A stretch of 64,000 nucleotides of DNA from CAMFLJ01 sp965279255 (GCA_965279255.1 OZ257146.1:3286001-3350000); one strand, 5' to 3'. Counted from the first letter of the stretch, positions 43,516 through 52,359 are shown. Made by a program: numbers and translations. The notes: generated by a model from the letters alone, not told the origin.

Positions 43516-44303
43516 GACGAACGCTTCAGGAAGGCCGCGACGTTCGCCTGGAAGGCGGGCTCGTCGAACGACGCCGTCTCGGCGGCGATGGCGCCCTCGA
43601 GCACCGTGCCCACGGCCCGGCGCAGGGTGTCGTTGAGCACGGCCTTGGTCTCCACCACGGCCTGGGGCGGCAAGGCGGCGATGCGCTCGGCCAGCTCGAG
43701 GGCCACGTTGAGCGACGTGCCCTTCTCGACGACCCGGTTGGCCAGGCCCAGCTGCACGGCCTCGGGCGCCTTCAGGCGGTCACCGAGGATGATGAACTCC
43801 TTTGCCCGCAGCAGGCTGGTGAGCAGCGGCCAGGTGAGCGCCCCGCCGTCGGCGGCGACCAGGCCGAGCGAGACGTGCGGGTCGGCGAAGTAGGCCTGCT
43901 CCTCCATCACCACGAGGTCGCTCATCGACGCCAGGCTGCACCCGAGGCCGACCGCCGGGCCGTTGACGGCCGCGATGATCGGCACCCGCACCGAGGTCAT
44001 GGCCCGGACGATCTCGACCCCCTCGGCCATGATGCGCTCGCGCAGGGCGACGTCGTGAATCATGCGATCGAGCAGCCCGATGTCGCCGCCTGCGGAGAAC
44101 GCCTTGCCGGCGCCAGTGAGCACGATGGCCCGGGCGTCGCCGTCGGCGGCCAACTCGCTCCAGACCCGGGCGATCTCGCCGTGCAGGGCCTCGTCGGCGG
44201 CGTTGAGGGCGTCCGGGCGGTTCAGCGTGACGATGCGGATCGGGCCGCGCGCCTCGACGAGCAGCTCGTCGGCCGCACCGCGGGTGGTCACTCCATCAGC
44301 CAT
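43512..44303 (-). CDS. Enoyl-CoA hydratase/isomerase (crotonase family)
   Basis: The 263-residue protein has the crotonase pattern VTLNRPDALNA, the oxyanion-hole segment KAFSAGGDIGLLD and AAVNGPAVGLGCSLASMSD. At the catalytic Glu positions it reads HVSLGLVAADGG, where the usual hydratase Glu is not obvious, so it may be an isomerase or another crotonase activity. It ends the operon of acyl-CoA dehydrogenase pair 2, 26 bases after the SnoaL gene. Its stop codon shares bases with the convergent TetR stop (CTAG). Confidence 0.8.
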   Translation of the reverse strand: MADGVTTRGAADELLVEARGPIRIVTLNRPDALNAADEALHGEIARVWSELAADGDARAIVLTGAGKAFSAGGDIGLLDRMIHDVALRERIMAEGVEIVRAMTSVRVPIIAAVNGPAVGLGCSLASMSDLVVMEEQAYFADPHVSLGLVAADGGALTWPLLTSLLRAKEFIILGDRLKAPEAVQLGLANRVVEKGTSLNVALELAERIAALPPQAVVETKAVLNDTLRRAVGTVLEGAIAAETASFDEPAFQANVAAFLKRSS

Positions 44304-44329
44304 CTCGATCGTCCTCTCGGGGTTCGCCG

Positions 44330-44728
44330 TCACCGCGGAGGCGGCGGCATCAACATCTCGGCGTCGCGGCGTTCGATGAGCCAGCGCCCGTCGACCCTGA
44401 CGCACCGGTCGACGTAGCGGCCGGCCGTCTCGATCGTCAGCGTGCCCTTGATCCAACGCACGAACAGGTAGTCGGAGACGACCTCGGCGCGATCGCCGTC
44501 GACGTCGACGACCGGGTTCACGCTGACGTGCTTGCCGCGGCGGTGGGGTGGCTGGCGGCCCTCGAACCAGGTCGCCAGCTCGGGCCGACCGGTGGCGACG
44601 TCGTCACCCCAGGCGAACGAGCCGTCGACGGTGAACAGGTCGGCCAGGGCGGTGAAGTCGCCGCGGTCGATGCGATGGCAGTACTCGGCGAGCAGGCGCT
44701 GGACGGCGAGCTCGTCCTCCACCGTCAC
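44330..44728 (-). CDS. SnoaL-like (NTF2-fold) protein
   Basis: The 132-residue protein matches SnoaL_4: ELAVQRLLAEYCHRIDRGDFTALADLFTVDGSFAWG, ending VRVDGRWLIERRDAEML. It is similar in plan to the protein at 39990-40403, and both directly follow an acyl-CoA dehydrogenase alpha gene with overlapping codons (GTGA here). A dehydratase, isomerase or hydratase step next to acyl-CoA dehydrogenation is plausible. The start is GTG 44728. Confidence 0.75.
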   Translation of the reverse strand: MTVEDELAVQRLLAEYCHRIDRGDFTALADLFTVDGSFAWGDDVATGRPELATWFEGRQPPHRRGKHVSVNPVVDVDGDRAEVVSDYLFVRWIKGTLTIETAGRYVDRCVRVDGRWLIERRDAEMLMPPPPR

Positions 44729-45852
44729 GCCGGCAGCCCCAGGATGCGGCGGGCGATGAGGTTGCGCTGGATCTGCGACGTTCCGCCCATCACGCTCTGG
44801 GCCCGGCTGTAGAGGTACATCTTGAGCCAGGTGTCGTCGCCGCCGGCATGGCCGGCACCGGCGATGTCGAGCGCGGCGTGGCCGACGGTGTCCTCGGTCC
44901 AGGTCATGAGCAGCTTGTCGACCGAGCCCTCGGTGCTGTGGGTGACGCCGTCGAAGCGCTCGGAGAGCCGACGGCTGACGTGGTGGCGCAGCATGTCGGT
45001 CTCGATGATGGACCAGGCGAGCTCGCGGCGCTGCTCGGCGTCGTAGGCGGTGGGATCGTCCTTCAGCTGCACGGTGAGCTCCTTGACCGCCTTGCGGTAG
45101 CGGCCGACGTAGCCGAGCTCGCCCGGCTCGCGCTCGTGGCTGACCACGGTCATGGCCAGGGGCCAGCCCTCACCGGGCTCGCCGATCATGTTCGCCGCGG
45201 GCACGCGGGCCCCGTCGAACACGACCTCGCCGAACTCCTTGGTGATGCCGTTGATCATCTTGAGCGGCATGCGCTGCACGCCGGGCTGGTCCATCGGCAC
45301 GGCGAACGCCGAGATGCCCTTGTGCTTGGGCACGTCGTGGTCGGTTCGGGCCAGCACGATGCAGAGGTCGGCGTCGTCGGAGTAGCTGGTCCAGACCTTG
45401 TGGCCGTGGATCAGGTAGTCGTCGCCGTCGCGGTCGGCACGGGTGCGCAGTGCGGCGAGGTCGGAGCCGGCGTCGGGCTCGCTGAAGCCCTGGCACCAGC
45501 GCACGCGGCCGTTGACCAGACCGGGCAGGAAGCGGGCCTGGATGTCGGCGTTGCCGTGGTGGAGGATGCCGAGCACGAGGTAGCCGAGACCGGGCCGCGG
45601 TGGCGCCCCGGCCGCGGCGAGCTCCTCGTCGAGGATCACGTCGTACACGCTGGGGAGGCCGTGGCCACCGACCTCGACCGGCCACGAGAGCCCGAAGAAC
45701 CCGGCGTCGTAGAGCGACTGGTGCCAGGCCGCCTGACCCGCCCAGTAGGCGTCGTCGGTCGACGAGGCGGGCAGGTCGGGGTTGTTGTCGACCACCCACG
45801 CCCGCAGGCGGTCGCGGAAGGCGGCTTCCTCGGGCGAGTCAGCGAAGTCCAT
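44725..45852 (-). CDS. Acyl-CoA dehydrogenase, alpha-type subunit (pair 2)
   Basis: The 375-residue protein has QGFSEPDAGSDLAALRT, KVWTSYSDDADLCIVLART and a C-terminal VMGGTSQIQRNLIARRILG. As in pair 1, the YEGT Glu is replaced by Gly. It is full length. Its start overlaps the partner gene by 14 bases, so stoichiometric synthesis is likely. It should dehydrogenate a bulky acyl-CoA with FAD. Confidence 0.85.
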   Translation of the reverse strand: MDFADSPEEAAFRDRLRAWVVDNNPDLPASSTDDAYWAGQAAWHQSLYDAGFFGLSWPVEVGGHGLPSVYDVILDEELAAAGAPPRPGLGYLVLGILHHGNADIQARFLPGLVNGRVRWCQGFSEPDAGSDLAALRTRADRDGDDYLIHGHKVWTSYSDDADLCIVLARTDHDVPKHKGISAFAVPMDQPGVQRMPLKMINGITKEFGEVVFDGARVPAANMIGEPGEGWPLAMTVVSHEREPGELGYVGRYRKAVKELTVQLKDDPTAYDAEQRRELAWSIIETDMLRHHVSRRLSERFDGVTHSTEGSVDKLLMTWTEDTVGHAALDIAGAGHAGGDDTWLKMYLYSRAQSVMGGTSQIQRNLIARRILGLPA

Positions 45853-46822
45853 CGGAGCCCCCGATCCCGTGATGCGCCAGCACCTTGTCGAGGTTGGGCC
45901 CCACCCCGCCGAGGATGTCGCTCGACAGCAGCGCCCGGCGGAGGAAGACGTGGGCCATGCACTCCCAGGTGTTGCCGATGCCGCCGTGGACCTGGATGAC
46001 CGTCTCGCAGACGGCGCGGGCCGAACGGGCGCAGTAGGCCTTGGCTCCGGCGGCGGCGGCCAGTGAGTCCTCCGGGGGGAGGGCGTCGACGGCCCACGCG
46101 GCGTGGAGCATGACGCTGCGGGAGCCCTCGGTGAGCACGTGGGCGTCGGCGAGCATGTGCTGGATGGCCTGGAACGAGCCGATGGCAGCGCCGTACTGGC
46201 GGCGGTCCTTGGCGTAGTCGGTGGCGAGGGTGAGTGCGCCCTGCATCGTGCCGACCAGCTCGGCGCAGGTGACAGCGAGTCCGAGCGCGGTCACCCGGGC
46301 GACCGCGTCGGAGGGGAGCTCGACGACCGAGATGTCGGGACCCACCTCGAACGAGGGTCGGGTGAGGTCCGTCACCGGCAGCTGGAGGCCGAGGGCGGCC
46401 TCGACCAGCGCGCCGTCGCGCACGGCGAGGACTCCGGTGGCGCCGGCGGCGTCGACCGCGACAACGGAGCCGAGGGCCACCAGGTCCGAGGTGAGGGCCA
46501 CGGTCTCGGCTGTCGACGAGGCGGCGGTACCGGTCAGGCGACGCAACTCCGCGGCCAGCGTCGGGCCCACGAACGCAGTGTCAGCAACGCCCCGGGCGAG
46601 CTCGTCGGCGACGATGGCGACCTCGACAGCCGTGGCCCAAGGGGCGCCATCGTCGTCGGCCGTGCGCAGCTCCCGCCAGCCCGAGGCGGCGACCGCGGCG
46701 TCGAGCTTGGCGGCCCGTTCGGCGTCGTCGAGCTGGCCGACGGCCTTCGCACCGAGGCGGTCGACGACCTGGACGACGGAATCCCGGAGGGCCACCTGTT
46801 CGGAGGAGAAGCGGACGTCCAC
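45839..46822 (-). CDS. Acyl-CoA dehydrogenase, beta-type subunit (pair 2)
   Basis: The 327-residue protein keeps DRRQYGAAIGSFQAIQHMLAD and QVHGGIGNTWECMAHVFLRR but lacks the SEPxAGSD middle motif, like the other short partners. GTG 46822 is preceded by TAGTGT and six bases, so the mRNA is probably leaderless. It heads a four-gene run: beta, alpha, SnoaL, crotonase. Confidence 0.85.
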   Translation of the reverse strand: MDVRFSSEQVALRDSVVQVVDRLGAKAVGQLDDAERAAKLDAAVAASGWRELRTADDDGAPWATAVEVAIVADELARGVADTAFVGPTLAAELRRLTGTAASSTAETVALTSDLVALGSVVAVDAAGATGVLAVRDGALVEAALGLQLPVTDLTRPSFEVGPDISVVELPSDAVARVTALGLAVTCAELVGTMQGALTLATDYAKDRRQYGAAIGSFQAIQHMLADAHVLTEGSRSVMLHAAWAVDALPPEDSLAAAAGAKAYCARSARAVCETVIQVHGGIGNTWECMAHVFLRRALLSSDILGGVGPNLDKVLAHHGIGGSDGLR

Positions 46823-46828
46823 CGCCTG

Positions 46829-46854
46829 ACACTACCGAATCCGATGCCGGATTC
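46829..46854 (-). promoter_or_regulatory. Operator site H and leaderless promoter of pair 2
   Basis: GAATCCGATGCCGGATTC (46837-46854) has perfect 7-bp arms, but its middle differs from CGACGTCG, so it is a divergent member of the operator set. On the minus strand TAGTGT (46834-46829) is followed by six bases and GTG 46822. Confidence 0.5.
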
Positions 46855-46909
46855 AAAAGATGTCCGCGATCGCAGAGCGCCCAACGCCTCGTGGCCGAAG
46901 GGTTCCGCG

Positions 46910-48601
46910 TCAGCTCGACCGGGTCAGCTCGTCGCGGAGATCCCGCTTGAGGACCTTGCCGGTGGCGGTGCGCGGCAGGGGCTCGTCGCGGAAGACCACC
47001 ATCTCCGGCACCTTGAAGTGGGCGAGGCGGCCTCGGACGTGGTCTTGGAGCTCGCCGGCGGTGACCGCTACGCCTGGTTTGGGCTCGACGACGGCCGCGA
47101 CCTGCTCACCGAGCTCCAGGTGCGGCATCCCGATGACGGCCACGTCAGCCACCGCCGGGTGCTCGAAGAGAGCGGCCTCGACCTCGGCGCAGTAGACGTT
47201 CTCGCCGCCCCGGATCACGACGTCCTTCAGCCGGTCGACGACGTAGACGAAACCGTCACCGTCGACGTACCCGAGATCGCCGGTGTGGAACCAGCCGTCG
47301 GTGAAGGCCTCGGCGGATGCCTCGGGCTTGTTCCAGTAGCCGGACGCGATCGTGGCCCCCTTGAACCAGAGCTCGCCGACCTGGTCGACGGGGACCTCGG
47401 AACCCGTGCTGGGGTCGACGACCCTCAGCTCGATGCCGGGCATCGGGCGGCCGACGCTCGACGGTCGAGCGATGTAGTCGGCTCCCCTGATGCCGGTCGC
47501 CCCGCCGGTGGTCTCGGTGAGTCCATAGCCGTTGGACGACGAGATGGCGTCGCCGAAGACGAGCCTCGCACGAGCCACGAGATCGGGCGGCACGGGTGCA
47601 CCACCGGAGCCGATGCTCGTGATCCTCGAGAGATCACGTCGGGTGAGGTCGGGGGTGTCGAGGATCTGGCGGAGGATGGTGGGCACCCCCGCCATGGTCG
47701 TGATCTGCTCCCGCTCGATCAGGTCGAGCGCCTCGTCGAGGTCCCACTTGTACTGCAGCACCAGCTTCTGGCCGAACCCCGAGGCCAGGTAGATCAGGCT
47801 GAGCCCGCCGATGTGGAAGAACGGGTACGTGTGCAGCGAGGCCGGCGGCAGCGGCTCGGCGGCCGGCGTCGCCACCGGCGGGCTGCTCATGCGCTCGACC
47901 CCGGCTCCGAAGGCGACGGCCAGGAAGTTCGTCACGTGGTTGCGCTGCGACCCCAACGCCCCCTTGGGGAGGCCGGTGGTGCCCGACGTGTAGATGATCG
48001 TCGCCGGGTCCTCCGGGTCGATCTCGACGTCCGGGAGCTCGGGAGACCGATCGAGCCCGGCGTACACGTCGTCCCACGATGACGCAGCGGCGCGCAGGGC
48101 GCCGACCGGGCGGACGACGAGAGAGGGCACATCGAGCTCGTCGAGCATCGTCGCCAGGCGCTCCTCGCGTTCACCATCGACCACGACGAGCCGGGCACCG
48201 CTGTCCTCGATGGCGTACTGCAGCTCAGGTGCGGTCCACCAGGCATTGAGGGTCACGGCGACCGCCCCCAGGGCCTGGACCGCCCAGAACGCCATCACCC
48301 ACTGGGGGTAGTTCCGCATCCCGATCGCCACCCGGTCGCCCTTGCCGACGCCGTGCTGTTCGGCCATCCACCGGGCGAGACCCGCCACGATGCCGAAGTG
48401 GTCCTCGAACGTGTAGCGCTCGTCGGCGAAGACGAGGTAGTCCCGCTCACCGTGCGCCCGGCCGGAGACCAGGAGATCACGCAGGGCAGGTGGCGCCGAT
48501 GCGAACACCGCTGTGGGCACGCCACCGACCTCGACCTCGATCTGCTCGAAAGGCGCGCCTGGTGCTGTCAGGGCCGCCCGGGCCTCGTCTCGTGTCGTCA
48601 C
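46910..48601 (-). CDS. AMP-forming acyl-CoA synthetase
   Basis: The 563-residue enzyme has IIYTSGTTGLPKGALGSQRNH, SNGYGLTETTGG, FHTGDLGYVDGDGFVYVVDRLKD and LPRTATGKVLKRDLRDE, so all adenylation and thioester motifs are intact. It should activate a carboxylic acid with ATP and CoA. GTG 48601 is preceded by TACTAT and seven bases, so the mRNA should be leaderless. It is divergent from the P450 gene and shares operator I. Confidence 0.9.
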   Translation of the reverse strand: MTTRDEARAALTAPGAPFEQIEVEVGGVPTAVFASAPPALRDLLVSGRAHGERDYLVFADERYTFEDHFGIVAGLARWMAEQHGVGKGDRVAIGMRNYPQWVMAFWAVQALGAVAVTLNAWWTAPELQYAIEDSGARLVVVDGEREERLATMLDELDVPSLVVRPVGALRAAASSWDDVYAGLDRSPELPDVEIDPEDPATIIYTSGTTGLPKGALGSQRNHVTNFLAVAFGAGVERMSSPPVATPAAEPLPPASLHTYPFFHIGGLSLIYLASGFGQKLVLQYKWDLDEALDLIEREQITTMAGVPTILRQILDTPDLTRRDLSRITSIGSGGAPVPPDLVARARLVFGDAISSSNGYGLTETTGGATGIRGADYIARPSSVGRPMPGIELRVVDPSTGSEVPVDQVGELWFKGATIASGYWNKPEASAEAFTDGWFHTGDLGYVDGDGFVYVVDRLKDVVIRGGENVYCAEVEAALFEHPAVADVAVIGMPHLELGEQVAAVVEPKPGVAVTAGELQDHVRGRLAHFKVPEMVVFRDEPLPRTATGKVLKRDLRDELTRSS

Positions 48602-48607
48602 CCGGCT

Positions 48608-48667
48608 GATAGTAGTGATCTCCTGCACGATTTCGTAACCGACGTCAGCTTCAATTCCGCATAGGAT
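48608..48667. promoter_or_regulatory. Operator site I with two divergent leaderless promoters
   Basis: The core CCGACGTCAGC (48639-48649) is a weaker copy of the shared palindrome. On the plus strand TAGGAT (48662-48667) plus seven bases leads to ATG 48675. On the minus strand TACTAT (48613-48608) plus seven bases leads to GTG 48601. Confidence 0.6.
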
Positions 48668-48674
48668 CACCCCC

Positions 48675-49868
48675 ATGGGCAACGCCACCGCCGCACCGTC
48701 GATCAACCTCCTCGACCCGCAGTTCTACGTCGACCCCTGGGAGGCCTACCGCTGGATGCGCGACGAGGCACCGGCCTACTGGGACCCGCTGCAGGAGATC
48801 TGGGGCATCTCCCGGTACGACGACATCATCGCCTGCGAGAAGGACGCCGCCACCTACTCCTCCCAACAGGGCTCACGGCCCAAGATCGACCAGCGGCTCG
48901 ACACGTCGATGATCAACATGGACGAGCCCGCCCACCAGGCCCAGCGGAACCTGGTGGCCCGCCAGTTCACCCCGCGGGCCGTGCGCGACCACGAGGACCA
49001 CGTGCGCCAGGTCGTGACCGAGATCCTCGACGGGGTCGCCCCTCTCGGCGAGTGCGACGCGGTGGAGGCCATCGCCTCGCGCCTCCCGGCGATGATGATC
49101 ACCGAGCTCCTGGGCTATCCGCCGGAGCTGTGGGAGAAGGTGCGCCACTGGTCCGAGGAGATCATGTACGGCGGCGGCCAGACCAACCCCGCCGGCGTCC
49201 CCCACACCTTCCCGGCCGAGCACCTGCCTGCGGTCGAGGACTTCTACGCGACCACGGGTCCGCTCGTGCAGGCCCGGAAGGCCGACCCGCGTGACGACCT
49301 CATCTCGACCTGGGTCCAGCAGGGCTGGGACGACGGCAAGATCCTCTCGGAGATCATCCTCGTGCTCTCGGGTGGCGCCGAGACCACCCGCACCGTCGTC
49401 GGGTCGATGATCCGCGAGCTCGCCCTCCAGCCCGAGCAGCGCCGCATCCTCATCGAGCAGCCCGGCGTGCTCGGATCCACCGGAGTGGAGGAGTTCATCC
49501 GCTGGGTGTCGCCCGTACTGAACATGCGCCGCACGGTCACCCGCGACCACGTCCTCCACGGCCAGCAGCTCAAGGCAGGCGACGAGCTGCTGCTCATGTA
49601 CCCGTCGGCCAACCGAGACCCTCGGGCGTTCGACGACCCCGACGTGCTCGACGTGACCCGTGGCCACAACCGCCACATCGCCTTCGGCTTCGGCACCCAC
49701 TTCTGCCTCGGCGCCCAGCTCGCCCGTCTCGAGATCCGCGTGATGTTCGAGGAGCTGCTGCGCCGCATGCCCGACTGGGAACTGGTCGACCCTGCGGAGC
49801 CCCAGGTCGTGGCCGCCACCTTCGCCCGGGCCTACGACCGCATCCGCATCCGCTTCGCCCCCAGCTGA
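48675..49868 (+). CDS. Cytochrome P450
   Basis: The 397-residue P450 has the I-helix LSGGAETTRT, the K-helix EEFIRW and the heme loop FGFGTHFCLG with axial Cys344. The pattern is that of bacterial P450s acting on steroid- or terpenoid-like substrates, but a specific CYP family cannot be given. It is only distantly similar to the P450 at 37492. A leaderless start is set by TAGGAT seven bases upstream. Ferredoxin partners are not in the window. Confidence 0.9.
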   Translation: MGNATAAPSINLLDPQFYVDPWEAYRWMRDEAPAYWDPLQEIWGISRYDDIIACEKDAATYSSQQGSRPKIDQRLDTSMINMDEPAHQAQRNLVARQFTPRAVRDHEDHVRQVVTEILDGVAPLGECDAVEAIASRLPAMMITELLGYPPELWEKVRHWSEEIMYGGGQTNPAGVPHTFPAEHLPAVEDFYATTGPLVQARKADPRDDLISTWVQQGWDDGKILSEIILVLSGGAETTRTVVGSMIRELALQPEQRRILIEQPGVLGSTGVEEFIRWVSPVLNMRRTVTRDHVLHGQQLKAGDELLLMYPSANRDPRAFDDPDVLDVTRGHNRHIAFGFGTHFCLGAQLARLEIRVMFEELLRRMPDWELVDPAEPQVVAATFARAYDRIRIRFAPS

Positions 49869-49902
49869 CGGCGGTCGAAGGAGCGCCGGAATGGGACCAC
49901 TC

Positions 49903-49930
49903 TCGAAAGCGACGTCGATTTTGGTACTCT
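49903..49930 (+). promoter_or_regulatory. Operator site F and leaderless promoter of acyl-CoA dehydrogenase pair 3
   Basis: The 21 bases 49903-49923 are identical to site E. TACTCT (49925-49930) follows at once, and the ATG at 49937 lies exactly where transcription should begin. Confidence 0.8.
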
Positions 49931-49936
49931 CGGGTG

Positions 49937-51070
49937 ATGCGTCCCGACCCCACGCCCGACCAGGAGTTCCTCCGAGAGACCACCGCCCGGTTCCTCGACG
50001 ACCTGGTCCCTGTCGGCGAGCTGCGCCGGCTGCGTGACGACCCCTCCGGGTACGACGAGACGTACTGGCAGCGGGGCGTCGAGCTGGGGTGGACATCGCT
50101 CGTGGTGAGCGAGGCCGGCGGCGGCGGGACGGTGAGCGGAAGGGCCGTCCCCGACCTGACCCTCATCGCCACTGAGTTCGGTCGCCACGCCGCCCCGGGT
50201 CCGCTGATCCCCACCAACGTCGTGGCTGCGACCCTGGACGCCGCCGGCAGCCACCCCGGAGTCCTCGGCGAGCTGCTGTCGGGTACGTCGGTCGCGACAT
50301 GGGCCCATGCCGAGCCCCGACCGAACGACGGCCTCGGCCGTTGTGAGCTCCGGATCCGCGTCGAAGACGACGAGGTCGTGCTCGACGGGGTGAAGCGACC
50401 GGTCGAGTCCGCCGGACGGGCTGACCACCTGCTCGTCACCGGACGGACGGGCGACGGCCTGACCCAGGTGCTCGTGCCCGCCGGCACCCCGGGCATGGCC
50501 GTCCGGCCGATGGGCACGGTCGACCTCACCCGTCGCTTCGACGTCGTCACCCTGGACGGCGTGCGGCTGCCGGTGACCGCCCTCGTCGGCGAGGCCGGCG
50601 GCGCCGACGACCAGGTCGAACGCCAGCTTCGCCTCGCCCTGGTGATGGCCACGGCCGAGTCCGTCGGCGCGATGAAGACGGCGTTCGACATGACCGTCGA
50701 GTGGTCGTTCGACCGTTACTCGTTCGGACGTCCGCTGGCGTCGTACCAGGCGCTCAAGCACCGCTTCGCCGACATGGCATCGTGGCTCGAGGCCTCCCAC
50801 GCCATCGCCGACCGGGCCGCTGACGCCGTCGAGGACGACGACCCCGACGCCGACCTGTTGCTCAGCTCGGCCAAGGCCTACATCGGGCAGTACGGCGCCG
50901 AGCTCATGCAGGAGTGCATCCAGCTCCATGGCGGCATCGGCGTCACCTACGAGCACGACCTGCACCTCTACCTGCGCCGCCACACCCTCGACACCGCCCT
51001 CTACGGCACGCCTGCCGAGCACCGCCAGCGGATCACCGACCTCGCCGAGCGGCAGGGGGCCCTGACATGA
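49937..51070 (+). CDS. Acyl-CoA dehydrogenase, beta-type subunit (pair 3)
   Basis: The 377-residue protein has RYSFGRPLASYQALKHRFAD and QLHGGIGVTYEHDLHLYLRR, the FAD/dimer contacts of the fold, but no SEPxAGSD motif. It is longer than the partner subunits of pairs 1 and 2. The ATG at 49937 matches a leaderless start; GTG 49934 is in frame just before it. Its stop overlaps the next ATG (ATGA). Confidence 0.85.
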   Translation: MRPDPTPDQEFLRETTARFLDDLVPVGELRRLRDDPSGYDETYWQRGVELGWTSLVVSEAGGGGTVSGRAVPDLTLIATEFGRHAAPGPLIPTNVVAATLDAAGSHPGVLGELLSGTSVATWAHAEPRPNDGLGRCELRIRVEDDEVVLDGVKRPVESAGRADHLLVTGRTGDGLTQVLVPAGTPGMAVRPMGTVDLTRRFDVVTLDGVRLPVTALVGEAGGADDQVERQLRLALVMATAESVGAMKTAFDMTVEWSFDRYSFGRPLASYQALKHRFADMASWLEASHAIADRAADAVEDDDPDADLLLSSAKAYIGQYGAELMQECIQLHGGIGVTYEHDLHLYLRRHTLDTALYGTPAEHRQRITDLAERQGALT

Positions 51071-52320
51071 CCACCATCGACCTCGACCTCGACGCCTTCC
51101 GCGAGACCGCCCGGGCCTTCGCCCGGGAGCACCTCCGCGTCGTCGGCCCGGTCACGATGACCCTGCGCAACCGGCCCGACGAGGAGGAGCTCGAGGGCGT
51201 CGACCGCGACCGCGAGATCCAGCGGCTGCTCTTCGACGCCGGCATGGCCGGGGTCTGCGTGCCGGTCGAGTACAGCGGTCAGGGGCTCCCACCCGAATAC
51301 CAGCGCGCCCTCAACGAGGAGCTCGCCGGGTACGAGTACCCGCTCCGGATCCAGTCCCCCACCATGGCGCCGTGCCTGCCCGTGCTGCTCGAGTTCGGCA
51401 CCGAGGAGCAGAAGCTGCGCCACATCCCCGCCATCCTGAAGGGCGAGGAGATCTGGATGCAGTTCCTGTCGGAGCCGAGTGGCGGCTCCGACGTCGCCGG
51501 CGCCCTCATGTCGGCCGTCCGCGACGGCGACGAATGGCTCCTGAACGGCTCCAAGATCTGGACCACCGGCGCCTGGTGGTCCGACTGGGCCCTCTGCCTC
51601 GCCCGCACGAACTGGGAGGTCCCGAAGCACCGGGGCCTCACCGTCTTCATCCTCCCGTTGCACCAACCCGGCATCGAGGTGCACCACATCGAGATGCTCA
51701 ACGGCAACCGCGAGTTCTGCCAGGAGTTCCTCTCCGACGTCCGGGTTCCCGACACCGACCGCGTCGGTGAAGTCGACGACGGCTGGACCGTCGGCTCGCG
51801 CTGGATGTTCCACGAGAAGATGCGGCTCAACTCGCCGTTGGTCACCACACCGGTCGGCTCGGGCGGCCACGAGGGCGGCGGCGGGTCGGCCATCGACATC
51901 GCCCGGGCCGCCGGCCGTCTGGCCGATCCCGTCGCCCGTGACCTGGTCGGCGAGTCGACCATGCTCGAGTTGGTCGACGCCGCCCTCCAGCGGCGCCTCA
52001 CCGACGGCATCGCGGCCGGCACGATCTCCGAGCACGCCGCCGGCATCAGCCGCCTCTTCAGCGGCATCGCCACGACCCGCCGCACCACCATCGGCTTCGA
52101 GCTCGGCGGCTCCGCCGCCGGGGCGTGGAGCGACGACGACGGCGACCTCGCCGAGGTCGGGGTCGACTTCCTGATGCGGCAGGCGACGTGCATCGGCGGA
52201 GGCACCACCGAGATGGCCCGCAACGTCATCAGCGAGCGCGTGCTCGGGATGCCGCGGGAGCGCACGCTCGACCGCGACATCGCCTTCCGCGATGTTCCCC
52301 GCAACGCCTCCGGCCGGTAG
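51067..52320 (+). CDS. Acyl-CoA dehydrogenase, alpha-type subunit (pair 3)
   Basis: The 417-residue protein has FLSEPSGGSDVAGAL (an A-to-G variant of SEPxAGSD), KIWTTGAWWSDWALCLART and the C-terminal CIGGGTTEMARNVISERVLG, again without the YEGT Glu. It carries a Gly-rich insertion near GSGGHEGGGGS and a C-terminal extension of about 20 residues. Translation is coupled to the beta subunit. It should dehydrogenate a bulky acyl-CoA. Confidence 0.85.
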   Translation: MTTIDLDLDAFRETARAFAREHLRVVGPVTMTLRNRPDEEELEGVDRDREIQRLLFDAGMAGVCVPVEYSGQGLPPEYQRALNEELAGYEYPLRIQSPTMAPCLPVLLEFGTEEQKLRHIPAILKGEEIWMQFLSEPSGGSDVAGALMSAVRDGDEWLLNGSKIWTTGAWWSDWALCLARTNWEVPKHRGLTVFILPLHQPGIEVHHIEMLNGNREFCQEFLSDVRVPDTDRVGEVDDGWTVGSRWMFHEKMRLNSPLVTTPVGSGGHEGGGGSAIDIARAAGRLADPVARDLVGESTMLELVDAALQRRLTDGIAAGTISEHAAGISRLFSGIATTRRTTIGFELGGSAAGAWSDDDGDLAEVGVDFLMRQATCIGGGTTEMARNVISERVLGMPRERTLDRDIAFRDVPRNASGR

Positions 52321-52359
52321 CGACAACCCCTCGGGCGCCCGCGACCGGCGGAGCGTGCC

